Shown here piece by piece: positions 30,149 through 39,645 of a DNA stretch of 64,000 nucleotides. Positions within the stretch are counted from its first letter, which is position 1, and each line of letters starts with the position of its first letter. A program made the position numbers and the translations under genes. The notes beneath the pieces are model-generated. The model was not told where the DNA came from. It did no database searches and saw only the letters and a program-made list of their open reading frames with translations. The stretch lies in contig NZ_MDET01000009.1 in the NCBI RefSeq assembly GCF_002075885.1, positions 253 through 64,252 on the forward strand. The letters are read 5' to 3'. The DNA comes from Manganibacter manganicus. Lineage in GTDB: Bacteria; Pseudomonadota; Alphaproteobacteria; Rhizobiales; Rhizobiaceae.

Positions 30149-31528
30149 TTAATAAGTCTTGAGCCTAGAGGGCGTATGTCCACTAATACCGTGCTCTTGC
30201 CTAATACTTGTAATTTTCATTATCAATAGCGCCACTGCGAGCGCGCCTGTCACAAGCGCTGTCTGCAATCCCATACTAAACAATGCAAACATATATGGAA
30301 TAATAAAAACTAGAGCGGCTTCGCGATTGTGTAAAAAGAATTTGGAATCACGTCGCGATATGAGCAGACGTAAAATTAGGAACACGAAAAAAGGCCCACC
30401 GACGCCAAAATTTATATAAGCATCGCTAACTAGATCTGCGTTCGCCGAAACATTAGGACCAAAATAATTCCTCCCAATCACAATCCGGTAGTCCTGTCCA
30501 TTGCCACCAAATATCTCACCAAGCAAGCCATCACCACCCCAATAGAGACCAACCTCTTCAACCTGCTCTAAATAACGGACAAAAAGTCCAACGCTGACAT
30601 GAAAAGCTCGGTCGTAAATCCCAATTACATATGGAGAAATCCTTCCGAGCAGAAATGACGCAAGGCCAAGTGAAATGGTAAGCCCAGAAAGTCCCAGCAA
30701 TAAATCGCTGATCTTAAATCTCCGTCTCATTGACACGAACCATAGATAAGATAGAATAACAATTACGATAAATACAAGAGATGAGCGTTGTCCGCTTAGC
30801 ATATAGTCACTGATAAAGATAAGGGCAGATCCTATCAAATATCTCGATGATCTCCTTGAGATAGCCAAGTATCCAAATGAAAATCCCCCAACAAATTTAG
30901 AGAAAATCATACCATAACGCTCCCAGTGCATTACAGCTGCGCTGAGCGCATGTCGGTATTCATATATTTCAGAAAGGCCGGGAAATCCAATCATAGAACG
31001 ATATTTCCATATCCAAAACAGATATAGTATACTGGACGTTAGTCCAGCCATGACGAAAATCCCTTCCCCTCGTCGTCCCAATCGAATTCGATGATACTTG
31101 AACGTTGGAAAATTAATAATAGAAAACAATGTTGGCAAGATTATATAGTATATTATAAATATTTGTGATCTACTATTGTCTGCCGAAAATATAAGTACGA
31201 TAGATCCAGATACTCCCCCGATTACAACAACCGGAAATAGAATCAAAGCGAACAAATCCAATGCAGCCCGTCGACAAAATAAGTAAATTAATGGAAACAC
31301 CAATAGATATTCAATAAATAATACGTACAATAATCTATTTGGAATGAAGTCAATATAACTCGCAAAATAAAGCCATGTCGAGTTTTGTCTCATATTATAG
31401 TACAAAAATATTAAAGAGTTTATATATATAAATAGAAAAATAGCAATCTTGTCGGTTAATATAAATCTGGACAAGCGAGCTTTGAAATGCGTTGGTCCCA
31501 TATTGTTTATCTGCGCCTGTCTTTGCAT
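30149..31528 (-). CDS. Wzy-like O-antigen/polysaccharide polymerase
   Basis: A 459-residue integral membrane protein with about 10-12 hydrophobic segments and a large loop (YLEQVEEVGLYWGGDGLLGE to SDAYINFGVGG). This is the usual layout of Wzy oligosaccharide repeat-unit polymerases. The coding region is strikingly AT-rich relative to all neighbours and uses many ATA/AAT codons, a common sign of horizontal acquisition of wzy. ATG 31528 has GAGAAG 5 bases upstream. Sequence similarity in this family is low, so the call rests on topology and context. Confidence 0.72.
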   Translation of the reverse strand: MQRQAQINNMGPTHFKARLSRFILTDKIAIFLFIYINSLIFLYYNMRQNSTWLYFASYIDFIPNRLLYVLFIEYLLVFPLIYLFCRRAALDLFALILFPVVVIGGVSGSIVLIFSADNSRSQIFIIYYIILPTLFSIINFPTFKYHRIRLGRRGEGIFVMAGLTSSILYLFWIWKYRSMIGFPGLSEIYEYRHALSAAVMHWERYGMIFSKFVGGFSFGYLAISRRSSRYLIGSALIFISDYMLSGQRSSLVFIVIVILSYLWFVSMRRRFKISDLLLGLSGLTISLGLASFLLGRISPYVIGIYDRAFHVSVGLFVRYLEQVEEVGLYWGGDGLLGEIFGGNGQDYRIVIGRNYFGPNVSANADLVSDAYINFGVGGPFFVFLILRLLISRRDSKFFLHNREAALVFIIPYMFALFSMGLQTALVTGALAVALLIMKITSIRQEHGISGHTPSRLKTY

Positions 31529-31979
31529 TAAGCTTCTCTGTTGTTATGTGAAGACGATGCAGATAAACTGCGACATATCCTATTGAGTGCGTGCTTACGC
31601 GCTAATCAAACTCCTGATACCGCCGCTGAACCCCATGAGACGTCCGCTCAGGACAAACCTGCGCAAAGCAGTGAACGCGCTTTTGTACATGGCCTCGTTG
31701 GGCGGTGCCTAGTGGCTTTTGTCGAGGGACTTGCTGCCATTCTCGAAGCTACGAAATACCGCGATCGGCTCCGTGACAAAGGCCTTCCGTACACGACAAT
31801 GAACTGGTCATGACAGCGCGCGAACAAGGAGGTAGTGAGACTAGCCCTGCCTTCAGTGGCGCCGTTAGCCATTTCACAGACAATCCGGACAGCGACAGTG
31901 TCCCCGTCCCTAAATCGACCCTCAAACGCTGACCGCTGTTGCGCCATGTCTTCGCTGACCGCAGCTACCCAGGTTAAAA
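31529..31979. other. Degenerate region, no gene assigned
   Basis: Frames of up to 90 residues occur (31541-31813 plus), but none resembles a family and none has a convincing start. It lies between the polymerase gene and a transposase remnant and is probably decayed mobile DNA. Confidence 0.4.
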
Positions 31980-32213
31980 TTGAGGAGAACGCTGCAGAAC
32001 ATCGGAAAGTTCATGTTGGAGGTCATCAGAAGCTCCGACTGCACCAAAGGCCTTGAGAGCTTGCCACGCCGATGGTCGGTAAAGCCCACCCTCGCGTGGC
32101 TCGGCAGATGCTGGAGGGCGGCAAAAGACTTCGGGCACACCACCGTGTCCACCGAGGCTTGGCTCTTCGTCACAAATATCCGCGCGCTCACCAGAGCTCT
32201 CGCAAGGCCTTGA
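31980..32213 (+). pseudogene. IS5-family transposase, C-terminal remnant
   Basis: The frame encodes the typical C-terminal block of IS5/IS427-group transposases: LPRRWSVKPTLAWLGRCWRA-AKDF, then WLFVTNIRALTRALARP. The usual Glu of RRWVVERT is here Lys (RRWSVKPT), consistent with decay. The N-terminal catalytic portion is absent. Confidence 0.65.
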
Positions 32214-32767
32214 TATGACTGCATCCATTTCGAATTTGACTCTAATGAGTTTACTTCTTTAGCCTACGACCGAATAGCCCTTCAAATAGGGCTACCCATA
32301 ACGAGCCAAATAGTACTGCAATCGAGGGGCAAAATCGAATGGCCTCGTCGGAATTATTCTCGATATCAGCGGGTTCGTCGTCCACGCGTCTCTCCGTCAA
32401 AAATAGGCTTTCTCAATTCACCATACCATGCGCCTAAGTACCGATCTTAGCACATTTTATGGGCTAGCGGCTGGTTCATGCCGAATCGACAGCGCTTTGC
32501 CATACTTTTCGAGTAACAACACTAGGATCAAGCACCTTCGGTTCGCTGTCGCAGCATTCCATTCCAGAAAGGTCGGATGCACGATCGCATCGTGCACTCG
32601 CCGCAACTTGTTATGGGTGACATGTTTCGTGACCAACGCGAATCTTGATCGCCTAGAATTGATGCGGTAAGCGCGGCAATTATGGGCAGCAGGTTTGCAC
32701 AAGGTCCCAATAATATCCTGATACCAACCCTTTCGACGGTTTCGAAGCCCACAGATGAAGATTGCTC
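32214..32767. other. Non-coding or degenerate stretch
   Basis: About 550 bases with mixed base composition and only short frames lacking start signals. No terminator or promoter could be assigned with confidence. Confidence 0.4.
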
Positions 32768-32965
32768 ATGAGTTGTTTAATAGTAATCGGAATTCACGCC
32801 ACCGTTCACAACATCGGGCTTACGCTGTATGTGATCGCCGTCGATCTGGTCGGGGCTAGAGTCCGAGTCGTCGCCGAGAATCTGGGAAGCGGCATCAAAA
32901 GCAAGACCTACCTGCGTCGAGATGGCAAAACTGTGGAGCCTATAGAAAAAGTGGCACTGGCATGA
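32768..32965 (+). pseudogene. 3' remnant of an unidentified gene, coupled to the GT4 gene
   Basis: A 65-residue frame whose last half (DLVGARVRVVAENLGSGIKS...KTVEPIEKVALA) looks like the beta-rich C-terminus of a larger protein. It ends in ATGA overlapping the start of the glycosyltransferase gene at 32962, the arrangement of a coupled operon gene. The N-terminal half does not look continuous, so the original gene is probably truncated. Family unknown. Confidence 0.35.
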
Positions 32966-34071
32966 GGGCCGTCCAACTCACATCGGTTCATCCTCGCGAT
33001 GACATACGAATTTTCCGCAAGCAGTGTACGACCTTGGCAAACGCGGGAGTTCCGATTTCTCTTGTCGTCGCCGATGGCAAGGGAGATTCTTCCGAAGCTG
33101 GAGTACGTATCATCGATGTCGGCAGGCCATTGGGCGGTAGGTTATCGCGAATGGCCCGAGTTGTGAATCGCGTCTACAGGAAGGCTCTCGAACTCGATGC
33201 GGATCTCTATCACCTCCATGACCCCGAACTTCTACCTATCGGGCTCAAGCTGAAGAAGCGCGGCAAGAAAGTCATCTTTGATTCACATGAGAACTATCCA
33301 GCCGACATCCGTACCAAGCATTATATTCCAACTCCTGCGCGACCAATAATATCTTTTCTATTCTCGGGGTTGGAACGTTATATTTGTACGCGCCTCGACC
33401 ATGTTGTGGCAGCTACGCCCGGTATCGCAGAGCATTTCCGCGCGATAGGCTGTAGAGTGCTGGAAATTAACAACTATCCGCAAGCGGAAGAACTCGGAGA
33501 GCTCCTCCCTTGGAATGACAAGCTAGACCAAGTTTGCTATGTTGGCGCTATGACGAGTATTCGTGGCGTTCCCGAACTGGTTGACGCCATGGCCCATACG
33601 CGTTTGGACGTGCGTCTCGCACTTGCCGGCCGCTTTACCGAAGCCGCCACAGGCGATTTATGTCGCAAGAGCGCTGGCTGGAAGCGGGTCTTTGAGCATG
33701 GGCAAGTCAGTCCGCAGCAGGTGCGTACTGTAATGCAGAAATCAATGGCGGGGGTGGTGACCTTTCTGCCAGCACCAAACCACATTGATGCTCAGCCCAA
33801 CAAGATGTTCGAGTACATGGCAGCGGGCATCCCAGTTATCGGTTCCAACTTTCCACTCTGGCGTACCATCATCGAAGGTAATCAGTGTGGTATTTGCGTC
33901 GATCCAACCAATCCTTCGGCAATTGCAAGCGCGATCGGCCGCCTCATGGACCGACGGCAAGAGGCAGAGAAAATGGGGCAACGTGGGCGCAAAGCAATAC
34001 TCGAACACTACAGTTGGGAGAGGGAAAGTTCCAAGCTAATCATGCTGTATCAAGAATTGCTGAATAGCTAG
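32962..34071 (+). CDS. Glycosyltransferase family 4
   Basis: A 369-residue GT-B retaining glycosyltransferase. The N-terminal domain carries DLYHLHDPELLPIG and DSHENYPADI. The C-terminal nucleotide-sugar domain carries VGAMTSIRGVPELVDA and PNKMFEYMAAGIPVIGSNFPLW, the E-x7-E-like motif region. It likely adds a sugar to the lipid-linked repeat unit on the cytoplasmic face of the membrane. It is the first complete gene of a tightly packed operon ending at 38797; the next gene begins at the base after its stop. Confidence 0.88.
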   Translation: MRAVQLTSVHPRDDIRIFRKQCTTLANAGVPISLVVADGKGDSSEAGVRIIDVGRPLGGRLSRMARVVNRVYRKALELDADLYHLHDPELLPIGLKLKKRGKKVIFDSHENYPADIRTKHYIPTPARPIISFLFSGLERYICTRLDHVVAATPGIAEHFRAIGCRVLEINNYPQAEELGELLPWNDKLDQVCYVGAMTSIRGVPELVDAMAHTRLDVRLALAGRFTEAATGDLCRKSAGWKRVFEHGQVSPQQVRTVMQKSMAGVVTFLPAPNHIDAQPNKMFEYMAAGIPVIGSNFPLWRTIIEGNQCGICVDPTNPSAIASAIGRLMDRRQEAEKMGQRGRKAILEHYSWERESSKLIMLYQELLNS

Positions 34072-34887
34072 ATGCAGGAACAGTTTCCCATCGTAAGTGT
34101 CGTCATACCGAGCTACAATCACGTGACCTATGTCGAAGATGCGATCCGTAGTGCGTGTAAGCAGGAGCTCGACGGCTTCCGATTGGAGGTTATCGTCGTA
34201 GATGACGGCTCAACGGATGGCAGTGTCGATTTGCTGCGACAGATGCAGAAAATGAGAAAATATGACTTTCGCCTCGTGGTCAAAGGCAACGAAGGGCTGT
34301 GCCGTACACTCAACCGTGCGATTCGCGAACATTCGACAGGCCAATACCTCGCCATTATCGCCTCGGACGATATGTGGCGGGCCGACAAGTTACGCAAGCA
34401 GTTCGCGCAATTGCAGGGCAATCCAGACTGTAGGCTGTGCTACAGCAACGCCATGACCTTCGGCGAGGGCGAGATTTGCAAGACCTGGACGCGACGGATG
34501 ATGGCGGGAGACGTCAAGAGCATCTTGACGATCTTCAACTTCATCCCGGCTGGAACGATGATGTTTACCCGCGGGCTTTTTGATGAGGTCGGCGGCTTCG
34601 ATGAAACCGGTCTGAAATTGGAGGATTGGGATATCCTGCTGCGCTCTTCCGACAAAACGGCATTCTGCTATGTTGACGAACCACTGCTGCTTTACCGGCT
34701 GCACGGCGAGAGCTCGATCGCCAAGATGCGAGCGCGAGGAGTCCTTTTCAACGAGAAGATAAAGGTACTGCGGAAGAACCGGTCGATCACCAATCCGCTT
34801 CTGCGTCTAGTGTCCGTCTGCCTTCATTTCGGGCTGGATAAGCTTGCGCGCCCGCTCATGGCCAGCATCAAGGCAGAAAACAAATGA
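34072..34887 (+). CDS. Glycosyltransferase family 2
   Basis: A 271-residue GT-A inverting glycosyltransferase. It has [18 protein letters not shown] at the N-terminus, [10 protein letters not shown] and the ASDD metal-binding Asp motif, and a GxxxEDWD-like segment ([11 protein letters not shown]). Its ATG directly follows the previous stop, and its own stop overlaps the next start by 4 bases. Donor and acceptor are unknown. Confidence 0.9.
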   Translation: MQEQFPIVSVVIPSYNHVTYVEDAIRSACKQELDGFRLEVIVVDDGSTDGSVDLLRQMQKMRKYDFRLVVKGNEGLCRTLNRAIREHSTGQYLAIIASDDMWRADKLRKQFAQLQGNPDCRLCYSNAMTFGEGEICKTWTRRMMAGDVKSILTIFNFIPAGTMMFTRGLFDEVGGFDETGLKLEDWDILLRSSDKTAFCYVDEPLLLYRLHGESSIAKMRARGVLFNEKIKVLRKNRSITNPLLRLVSVCLHFGLDKLARPLMASIKAENK

Positions 34888-35948
34888 AATTTCTGGTAAC
34901 GGGCGGCGCCGGCTTCATCGGCTCGGCGCTGGTACGCTACATAATAAGCGAAACTGAGGACACTGTCGTCAATGTCGACAAGCTGACCTATGCTGGGAAT
35001 CTAGAGTCACTTGAAAGCGTCCGGGGTAACAGTCGCTACGCGTTCGAACAGATCGACATTTGCGATGCCGTGAACATCGCGCGAATTCTGCGAGCCCACC
35101 GACCCAACATTATCCTTCATCTAGCCGCGGAGTCTCATGTCGATCGGTCTATAGACGGTCCGGCGGAATTTATCCGCACAAATATCGTCGGCACCTACAC
35201 TTTGCTAGAGGCCGCGAGACAATACTGGAAGGATATGGATTCCGAATGCCAGAGCCGCTTTCGATTTCATCACGTCTCAACCGACGAAGTGTTTGGCGAT
35301 CTAGAGGGGACCGATTCGCTCTTTACCGAAAATACGCCTTACGCGCCCAGTTCGCCATATTCGGCCAGTAAGGCGAGCAGTGACCATCTTGTACGCGCTT
35401 GGCAGCGGACGTATTCCCTGCCGGTGGTAATTACCAACTGCTCCAATAATTACGGTCCCCATCATTTCCCTGAAAAGCTCATTCCTCTGATGATCCTGAA
35501 TGCGCTGGAGGGAAAGCCTATGCCGGTATACGGAAAGGGTGAGCAAATCCGCGACTGGCTCTTCGTGGACGATCATGTACGAGCTCTGTACAAGGTCGCG
35601 AATGAAGCAAAGGTCGGCTCGGCGTACAACATCGGTGGCTTCAACGAGATGAGGAACATCGATGTCGTGCAGGCCATATGTGATCTCCTCGAGGAGATCG
35701 TCCCGCAAAAGCCAGCCGGTGTCGCACGCTATGAAGATCTGATCAGCTTCGTCGCCGATCGCCCCGGCCATGACATGCGCTATGCTATCGATGCCGGTAG
35801 GATCAGCCGAGAACTCGGGTGGAAACCTCTTGAAACGTTCCAGAGCGGATTGCGCAAGACGGTCGAATGGTATGTTCGCAACCGTGATTGGTGCAGTCAT
35901 GTCCAAGATGGTAGCTACCGCCGCGAGCGTCTCGGTATTGCAACGTGA
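34884..35948 (+). CDS. rmlB: dTDP-glucose 4,6-dehydratase
   Basis: A 354-residue extended SDR producing dTDP-4-keto-6-deoxyglucose. It has the NAD-binding [14 protein letters not shown], the STDEVFGDL segment, the catalytic [14 protein letters not shown] (Tyr-x3-Lys), and [14 protein letters not shown]. It overlaps the GT2 gene by ATGA and is followed by rmlA after 9 bases. There is no rmlC or rmlD in the operon, so the product is channelled to an amino sugar rather than rhamnose. Confidence 0.95.
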   Translation: MKFLVTGGAGFIGSALVRYIISETEDTVVNVDKLTYAGNLESLESVRGNSRYAFEQIDICDAVNIARILRAHRPNIILHLAAESHVDRSIDGPAEFIRTNIVGTYTLLEAARQYWKDMDSECQSRFRFHHVSTDEVFGDLEGTDSLFTENTPYAPSSPYSASKASSDHLVRAWQRTYSLPVVITNCSNNYGPHHFPEKLIPLMILNALEGKPMPVYGKGEQIRDWLFVDDHVRALYKVANEAKVGSAYNIGGFNEMRNIDVVQAICDLLEEIVPQKPAGVARYEDLISFVADRPGHDMRYAIDAGRISRELGWKPLETFQSGLRKTVEWYVRNRDWCSHVQDGSYRRERLGIAT

Positions 35949-35957
35949 GGTAAGGCA

Positions 35958-36827
35958 ATGAAAGGGATAGTACTGGCCGGCGGTTCCGGCTCAAGGCTGT
36001 ATCCAATCACCAGGGGTGTTTCGAAGCAACTCTTGCCGGTGTACGACAAGCCGCTGGTCTTCTATCCTCTTTCCGTTCTCATGCTGGCGGGTATCCGCGA
36101 GATATTGATCATCACCACGCCCGAAGACCAACATGGCTTCCGTCGGTTGCTGGGTGATGGTTCGCAATTCGGCATCAATCTCGAATATGCAGAGCAACCC
36201 AGGCCCGAAGGCCTCGCTCAGGCTTTCATCATCGGAGAAGAATTTCTCGGCGGTTCGCCTGCCTGCCTGGTCCTTGGGGACAATCTATTTTATGGGCAGG
36301 GTTTCACGCCGATGCTACGGGCGGCTACCATGCGAGATCACGGCGCCACCGTATTCGGCTATCGCGTCAAGGATCCGGAGCGGTTTGGTATCGTGGAGAT
36401 CGACGCTGAGCGCCGTGCAATCTCGATCGAGGAAAAGCCAACACACCCGAAGTCTCAGCTTGCCGTGACTGGGCTCTATTTCTACGATCGAGACGTGGTC
36501 GACATGGCCAAACAAGTAAAGCCATCTGCACGTGGCGAGATGGAGATCACCGCCATCAATCAGGCCTACCTCGAAAGAGGCGATTTGCATGTTGAGATAT
36601 TGGGGCGGGGCTTTGCATGGCTCGACACAGGAACCCACGAAAGCCTACTCGAGGCTAGCCTGTTCGTGCAGACGATCGAACATCGACAGGGCTTCAAGAT
36701 CGCCTGCCTGGAGGAAATTGCGCTGCAAAATAAATGGCTGGACCGAGAAGAGGTTTTCCGGGTAGGCGAGATGCTTAGCAAGAACAGCTACGGTACATAC
36801 CTGCTCTCGCTCGTGGAGGAAGGGTGA
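35958..36827 (+). CDS. rmlA: Glucose-1-phosphate thymidylyltransferase
   Basis: A 289-residue nucleotidyltransferase making dTDP-glucose from dTTP and glucose-1-phosphate. The signature [20 protein letters not shown] and [13 protein letters not shown] are present. ATG 35958 follows GAGGTAAGG. It comes before rmlB in the pathway and after it in the operon. Confidence 0.95.
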   Translation: MKGIVLAGGSGSRLYPITRGVSKQLLPVYDKPLVFYPLSVLMLAGIREILIITTPEDQHGFRRLLGDGSQFGINLEYAEQPRPEGLAQAFIIGEEFLGGSPACLVLGDNLFYGQGFTPMLRAATMRDHGATVFGYRVKDPERFGIVEIDAERRAISIEEKPTHPKSQLAVTGLYFYDRDVVDMAKQVKPSARGEMEITAINQAYLERGDLHVEILGRGFAWLDTGTHESLLEASLFVQTIEHRQGFKIACLEEIALQNKWLDREEVFRVGEMLSKNSYGTYLLSLVEEG

Positions 36828-36830
36828 GAT

Positions 36831-37232
36831 ATGCAACTCCTTCGCTTCATCGATTTCATCGTTCAAGGCGACGAACGCGGGCAACTCGTTGCCCTAGAGG
36901 GAATGCATAATATTCCATTCGTGATAAAACGAGTCTACTACATATTCGGTGTCAGTTCGGGAATTTCACGAGGTTTCCACGCTCATCGCCGACTAAAACA
37001 GGTCGTCGTCGCGGTTTCAGGCAGATGCCGTATCCTGCTCGACGATGGTCGCGAGCGCGTTGATGCGTGGCTGGACTCTCCTGACCGAGGTCTTGTCGTC
37101 GGTGACATGGTTTGGCGCGAGATGCATGATTTCAGCGACGGCTGCGTGCTTATGATCTTGGCCAGCGAGTATTACGACGAAGGTGATTACATCCGTGACT
37201 ATGATGCGTTTCGGGGGCTTTGCGATGCCTAG
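36831..37232 (+). CDS. dTDP-4-keto-6-deoxyglucose 3,4-ketoisomerase (FdtA/QdtA-type)
   Basis: A 133-residue cupin of the WxcM/FdtA family that moves the keto group from C4 to C3 of dTDP-4-keto-6-deoxyglucose. Diagnostic features are [10 protein letters not shown], the VYYIFGV segment, [18 protein letters not shown] with metal-type His residues, and [11 protein letters not shown] at the end. Whether the product has the galacto (FdtA) or gluco (QdtA) configuration cannot be read from the sequence by eye. The start is 3 bases after the rmlA stop. Confidence 0.88.
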   Translation: MQLLRFIDFIVQGDERGQLVALEGMHNIPFVIKRVYYIFGVSSGISRGFHAHRRLKQVVVAVSGRCRILLDDGRERVDAWLDSPDRGLVVGDMVWREMHDFSDGCVLMILASEYYDEGDYIRDYDAFRGLCDA

Positions 37233-37692
37233 TATCCATCCGCTTGCGGATGTCGCAGAAGCCGAAATCGGCGAGGACACGCGTGTTTGGCAATATGTGG
37301 TCATACTCCGCGGGGCGCGAATCGGCCGCAATTGCAACATCTGCGCCCACACGATGATTGAAGGCGACGTCGTCATTGGCGACAACGTGACGGTGAAATC
37401 TGGCGTTTTCCTGTGGGACGGCATGCGGGTCGAGGATAATGTTTTTATCGGCCCCAACGCCACATTCACCAACGATCCGATGCCACGTTCCAAAGTATAT
37501 CCAGACCGGTTCCGCAGTATCACATTGAGACAAGGTGCCAGCATTGGAGCCAACGTCACGGTCCTTCCGGGCATCACTATAGGAGAACACGCCATGGTAG
37601 GCGCCGGCGCGGTTGTCACCAAGGATATCGAGCCTTACACGGTGGTCGCGGGTAATCCGGCGCGCGTTCTGAGATCCCTCGACCATGACTAG
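37225..37692 (+). CDS. Hexapeptide-repeat acetyltransferase (FdtC/QdtC-type)
   Basis: A 155-residue left-handed beta-helix acyltransferase with repeated I-G-x-x hexapeptides ([27 protein letters not shown]). It ends in [11 protein letters not shown], typical of sugar N-acetyltransferases. ATG 37225 overlaps the ketoisomerase gene by 8 bases and has GGGGG upstream. It would acetylate the 3-amino group formed by the next gene product. Confidence 0.87.
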   Translation: MPSIHPLADVAEAEIGEDTRVWQYVVILRGARIGRNCNICAHTMIEGDVVIGDNVTVKSGVFLWDGMRVEDNVFIGPNATFTNDPMPRSKVYPDRFRSITLRQGASIGANVTVLPGITIGEHAMVGAGAVVTKDIEPYTVVAGNPARVLRSLDHD

Positions 37693-38797
37693 TTTTCTCG
37701 ATTTGAAACGTATCAACGGCTCGATGCGCGATGAAATTGTCGAAGCCGTCATCCAGGTTATCGATTCCGGCTGGTATATCGGCGGAGAACGACTGGCGGC
37801 GTTCGAGGGCGCCTTTGCTGAATTTTGTGGCGCGAAACACTGTATCGGGGTGGCCAATGGCTTGGACGCTCTCGTTCTTACGTTGCGGGCATGGAAGGAA
37901 ATGGGTCGCCTGAAGGCAGGGGACGAGGTGCTGATCCCGGCCAACACCTATATCGCTAGCGTGCTGGCGGTGACCGAGAATGATCTGGTTCCCGTGCTCG
38001 TTGAACCAGACGAGCACAGCTTCAATATAGGTGCGGCAAATGCGCTGTCGGCAATCACTGGACGCACTCGCGCTATCCTTCCCGTTCATCTGTATGGTCG
38101 CCTCGCTGACATGCCGGATCTTATCCAGGTTGCGCGCGAAAACGGTCTACTGGTGCTTGAGGATGCGGCGCAGGCACATGGTGCCAGTCTCGGCGGGCGT
38201 CGGGCCGGAAATTGGGGCGATGCCTCCGGTTTCAGCTTCTATCCCGGTAAGAATCTCGGCGCCTTGGGTGATGCGGGTGCGATCACCACCAACGACGAAG
38301 AGCTTGCATCAACATTGCGGGCATTACGCAACTACGGCTCTCACGAAAAATACCGCAATCTGATGCAAGGCGTGAACAGCCGCCTGGATGAGGTTCAGGC
38401 GGCTGTTCTCACCGTCAAATTACGCCATTTTGATACGCACACTGCCTTGCGACGGAAGATCGCCCGTGCCTATCTTGACGGTATCATTAACCCCGATGTC
38501 CGCCTTCCGATCTGGGAGGTAGAAGAGCAGCACGTGTGGCATCTGTTTGTCGTAAGGTGCCGTCATCGGAAGGCGTTGATGGAGCATCTTGCAGGGCAGG
38601 GTGTACAGACGCTTATTCATTATCCAATCCCGCCACATCGACAGGGCGCCTATCCCAATCTTGCCCATATTAGCCTACCGGTAACCGAGGCGATTCATGA
38701 TGAGGTTCTCAGCCTGCCGATCGGTCCCCATATGTCGTTCGATGATATACGGCGAGTTATCGATGCAATGAATTCTTTCTCCGCCGTTAACGCGTGA
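37685..38797 (+). CDS. dTDP-3-amino-3,6-dideoxyhexose transaminase (DegT/DnrJ/EryC1 family; FdtB/QdtB-type)
   Basis: A 370-residue PLP sugar aminotransferase placing an amino group on C3 of dTDP-3-keto-6-deoxyhexose. It has [25 protein letters not shown], the PLP Lys in [16 protein letters not shown] and the NYGSHEKY block. It overlaps the acetyltransferase gene by 8 bases and is the last gene of the operon. Together with rmlA, rmlB, the ketoisomerase and the acetyltransferase it completes a dTDP-Fuc3NAc or dTDP-Qui3NAc pathway. Confidence 0.9.
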   Translation: MTSFLDLKRINGSMRDEIVEAVIQVIDSGWYIGGERLAAFEGAFAEFCGAKHCIGVANGLDALVLTLRAWKEMGRLKAGDEVLIPANTYIASVLAVTENDLVPVLVEPDEHSFNIGAANALSAITGRTRAILPVHLYGRLADMPDLIQVARENGLLVLEDAAQAHGASLGGRRAGNWGDASGFSFYPGKNLGALGDAGAITTNDEELASTLRALRNYGSHEKYRNLMQGVNSRLDEVQAAVLTVKLRHFDTHTALRRKIARAYLDGIINPDVRLPIWEVEEQHVWHLFVVRCRHRKALMEHLAGQGVQTLIHYPIPPHRQGAYPNLAHISLPVTEAIHDEVLSLPIGPHMSFDDIRRVIDAMNSFSAVNA

Positions 38798-39213
38798 TAG
38801 ACGGTTTACTGGGGTAAGGAATCTAACGGGAAGAGCCGCTGTGCGGATTGATCATTGTTGCACTTCATCTCCGCCATTCATAATTTGTTCGGTCCTCTAT
38901 CTTCAAAACGTTCCGTGGTACAAACTCATTTTCATGGGCTCAAAGCGATAGCGGAATGAAAGATCGTGACCGGGATGCCTACTTAACCATAGTCAGCTGT
39001 GGCCTAAAATTCGAGCCGATGTGCTATGTTAAGTCGATAACGCCGTCATTATCGATAATGACGGCTACGCGCCGACGAAGAGGGCCAGCGACTTGCGAAC
39101 TGGGTAGTGGCGTGCCAATTTGGCTTGCAGCCATCGATGAACCTTTGTCCGCAGAAGAAATGTTAACCCGCCTTTAGAACCATGTACAATCCGTCTAACG
39201 TAAATCAACGACA
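38798..39213. other. Intergenic region with a perfect palindrome
   Basis: About 415 bases after the amino-sugar operon. Frames of 73 residues or fewer occur but are unconvincing. The notable feature is a 24-bp perfect palindrome at 39042-39065. Confidence 0.5.
39042..39065. repeat. 24-bp perfect palindrome
   Basis: Two half-sites GCCGTCATTATC meet without a spacer, giving complete dyad symmetry. The size suits an operator or resolution site rather than a terminator. No partner copy was noticed in the window. Confidence 0.7.
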
Positions 39214-39219
39214 GTGAAG

Positions 39220-39459
39220 ATGACGATGGAGCCAAAAGATTTTTATTCGATTGACCGCGATGCACCAGCATCCGTTTTGACAATGCGCTGGTTCGATAAT
39301 GGGCAGACGCTCATTGAGCATAAGTGCGCAACTCTTGCCGAGGTCTGGCACGAGATTAGCAGGTTCAAAGAAAATGGAGACGACGTCGTCGCTATCAAGG
39401 TGGATGGCAATGTAATCGAACCAGAACACTTTGATCTGCTTCAGGAGGCATCCCTCTAG
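39220..39459 (+). CDS. Small acidic protein of unknown function
   Basis: A 79-residue hypothetical protein with globular composition (SVLTMRWFDNGQTLIEH, EVWHEISRFKENGDDVVAIKV). There is no signal peptide or membrane segment, and I do not recognise a family. In-frame GTG 39214 is an alternative start, and the ribosome binding site is weak. It lies alone between the amino-sugar operon and the flippase gene. Confidence 0.5.
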   Translation: MTMEPKDFYSIDRDAPASVLTMRWFDNGQTLIEHKCATLAEVWHEISRFKENGDDVVAIKVDGNVIEPEHFDLLQEASL

Positions 39460-39645
39460 CGCATTCCAATAAAAGTGCGTAGCGATTTTGCGTTCGGAAA
39501 TGCGTTACAATAAACAGATAGAGCATTTCCATCGACTCCATTTTCACACGAACTGCGTTCCTTATTCACCCGACACTAAGTCCCGCGGAAATGCAGGAAG
39601 CTGCAGATACAATTTTGGCGGTACTGAAAGCTGCGCGACTCACGA

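Noticed and set aside
38956..39177. 73-codon frame across the 24-bp palindrome
   Set aside because: No ribosome binding site or recognisable sequence; coding would not explain the exact palindrome.
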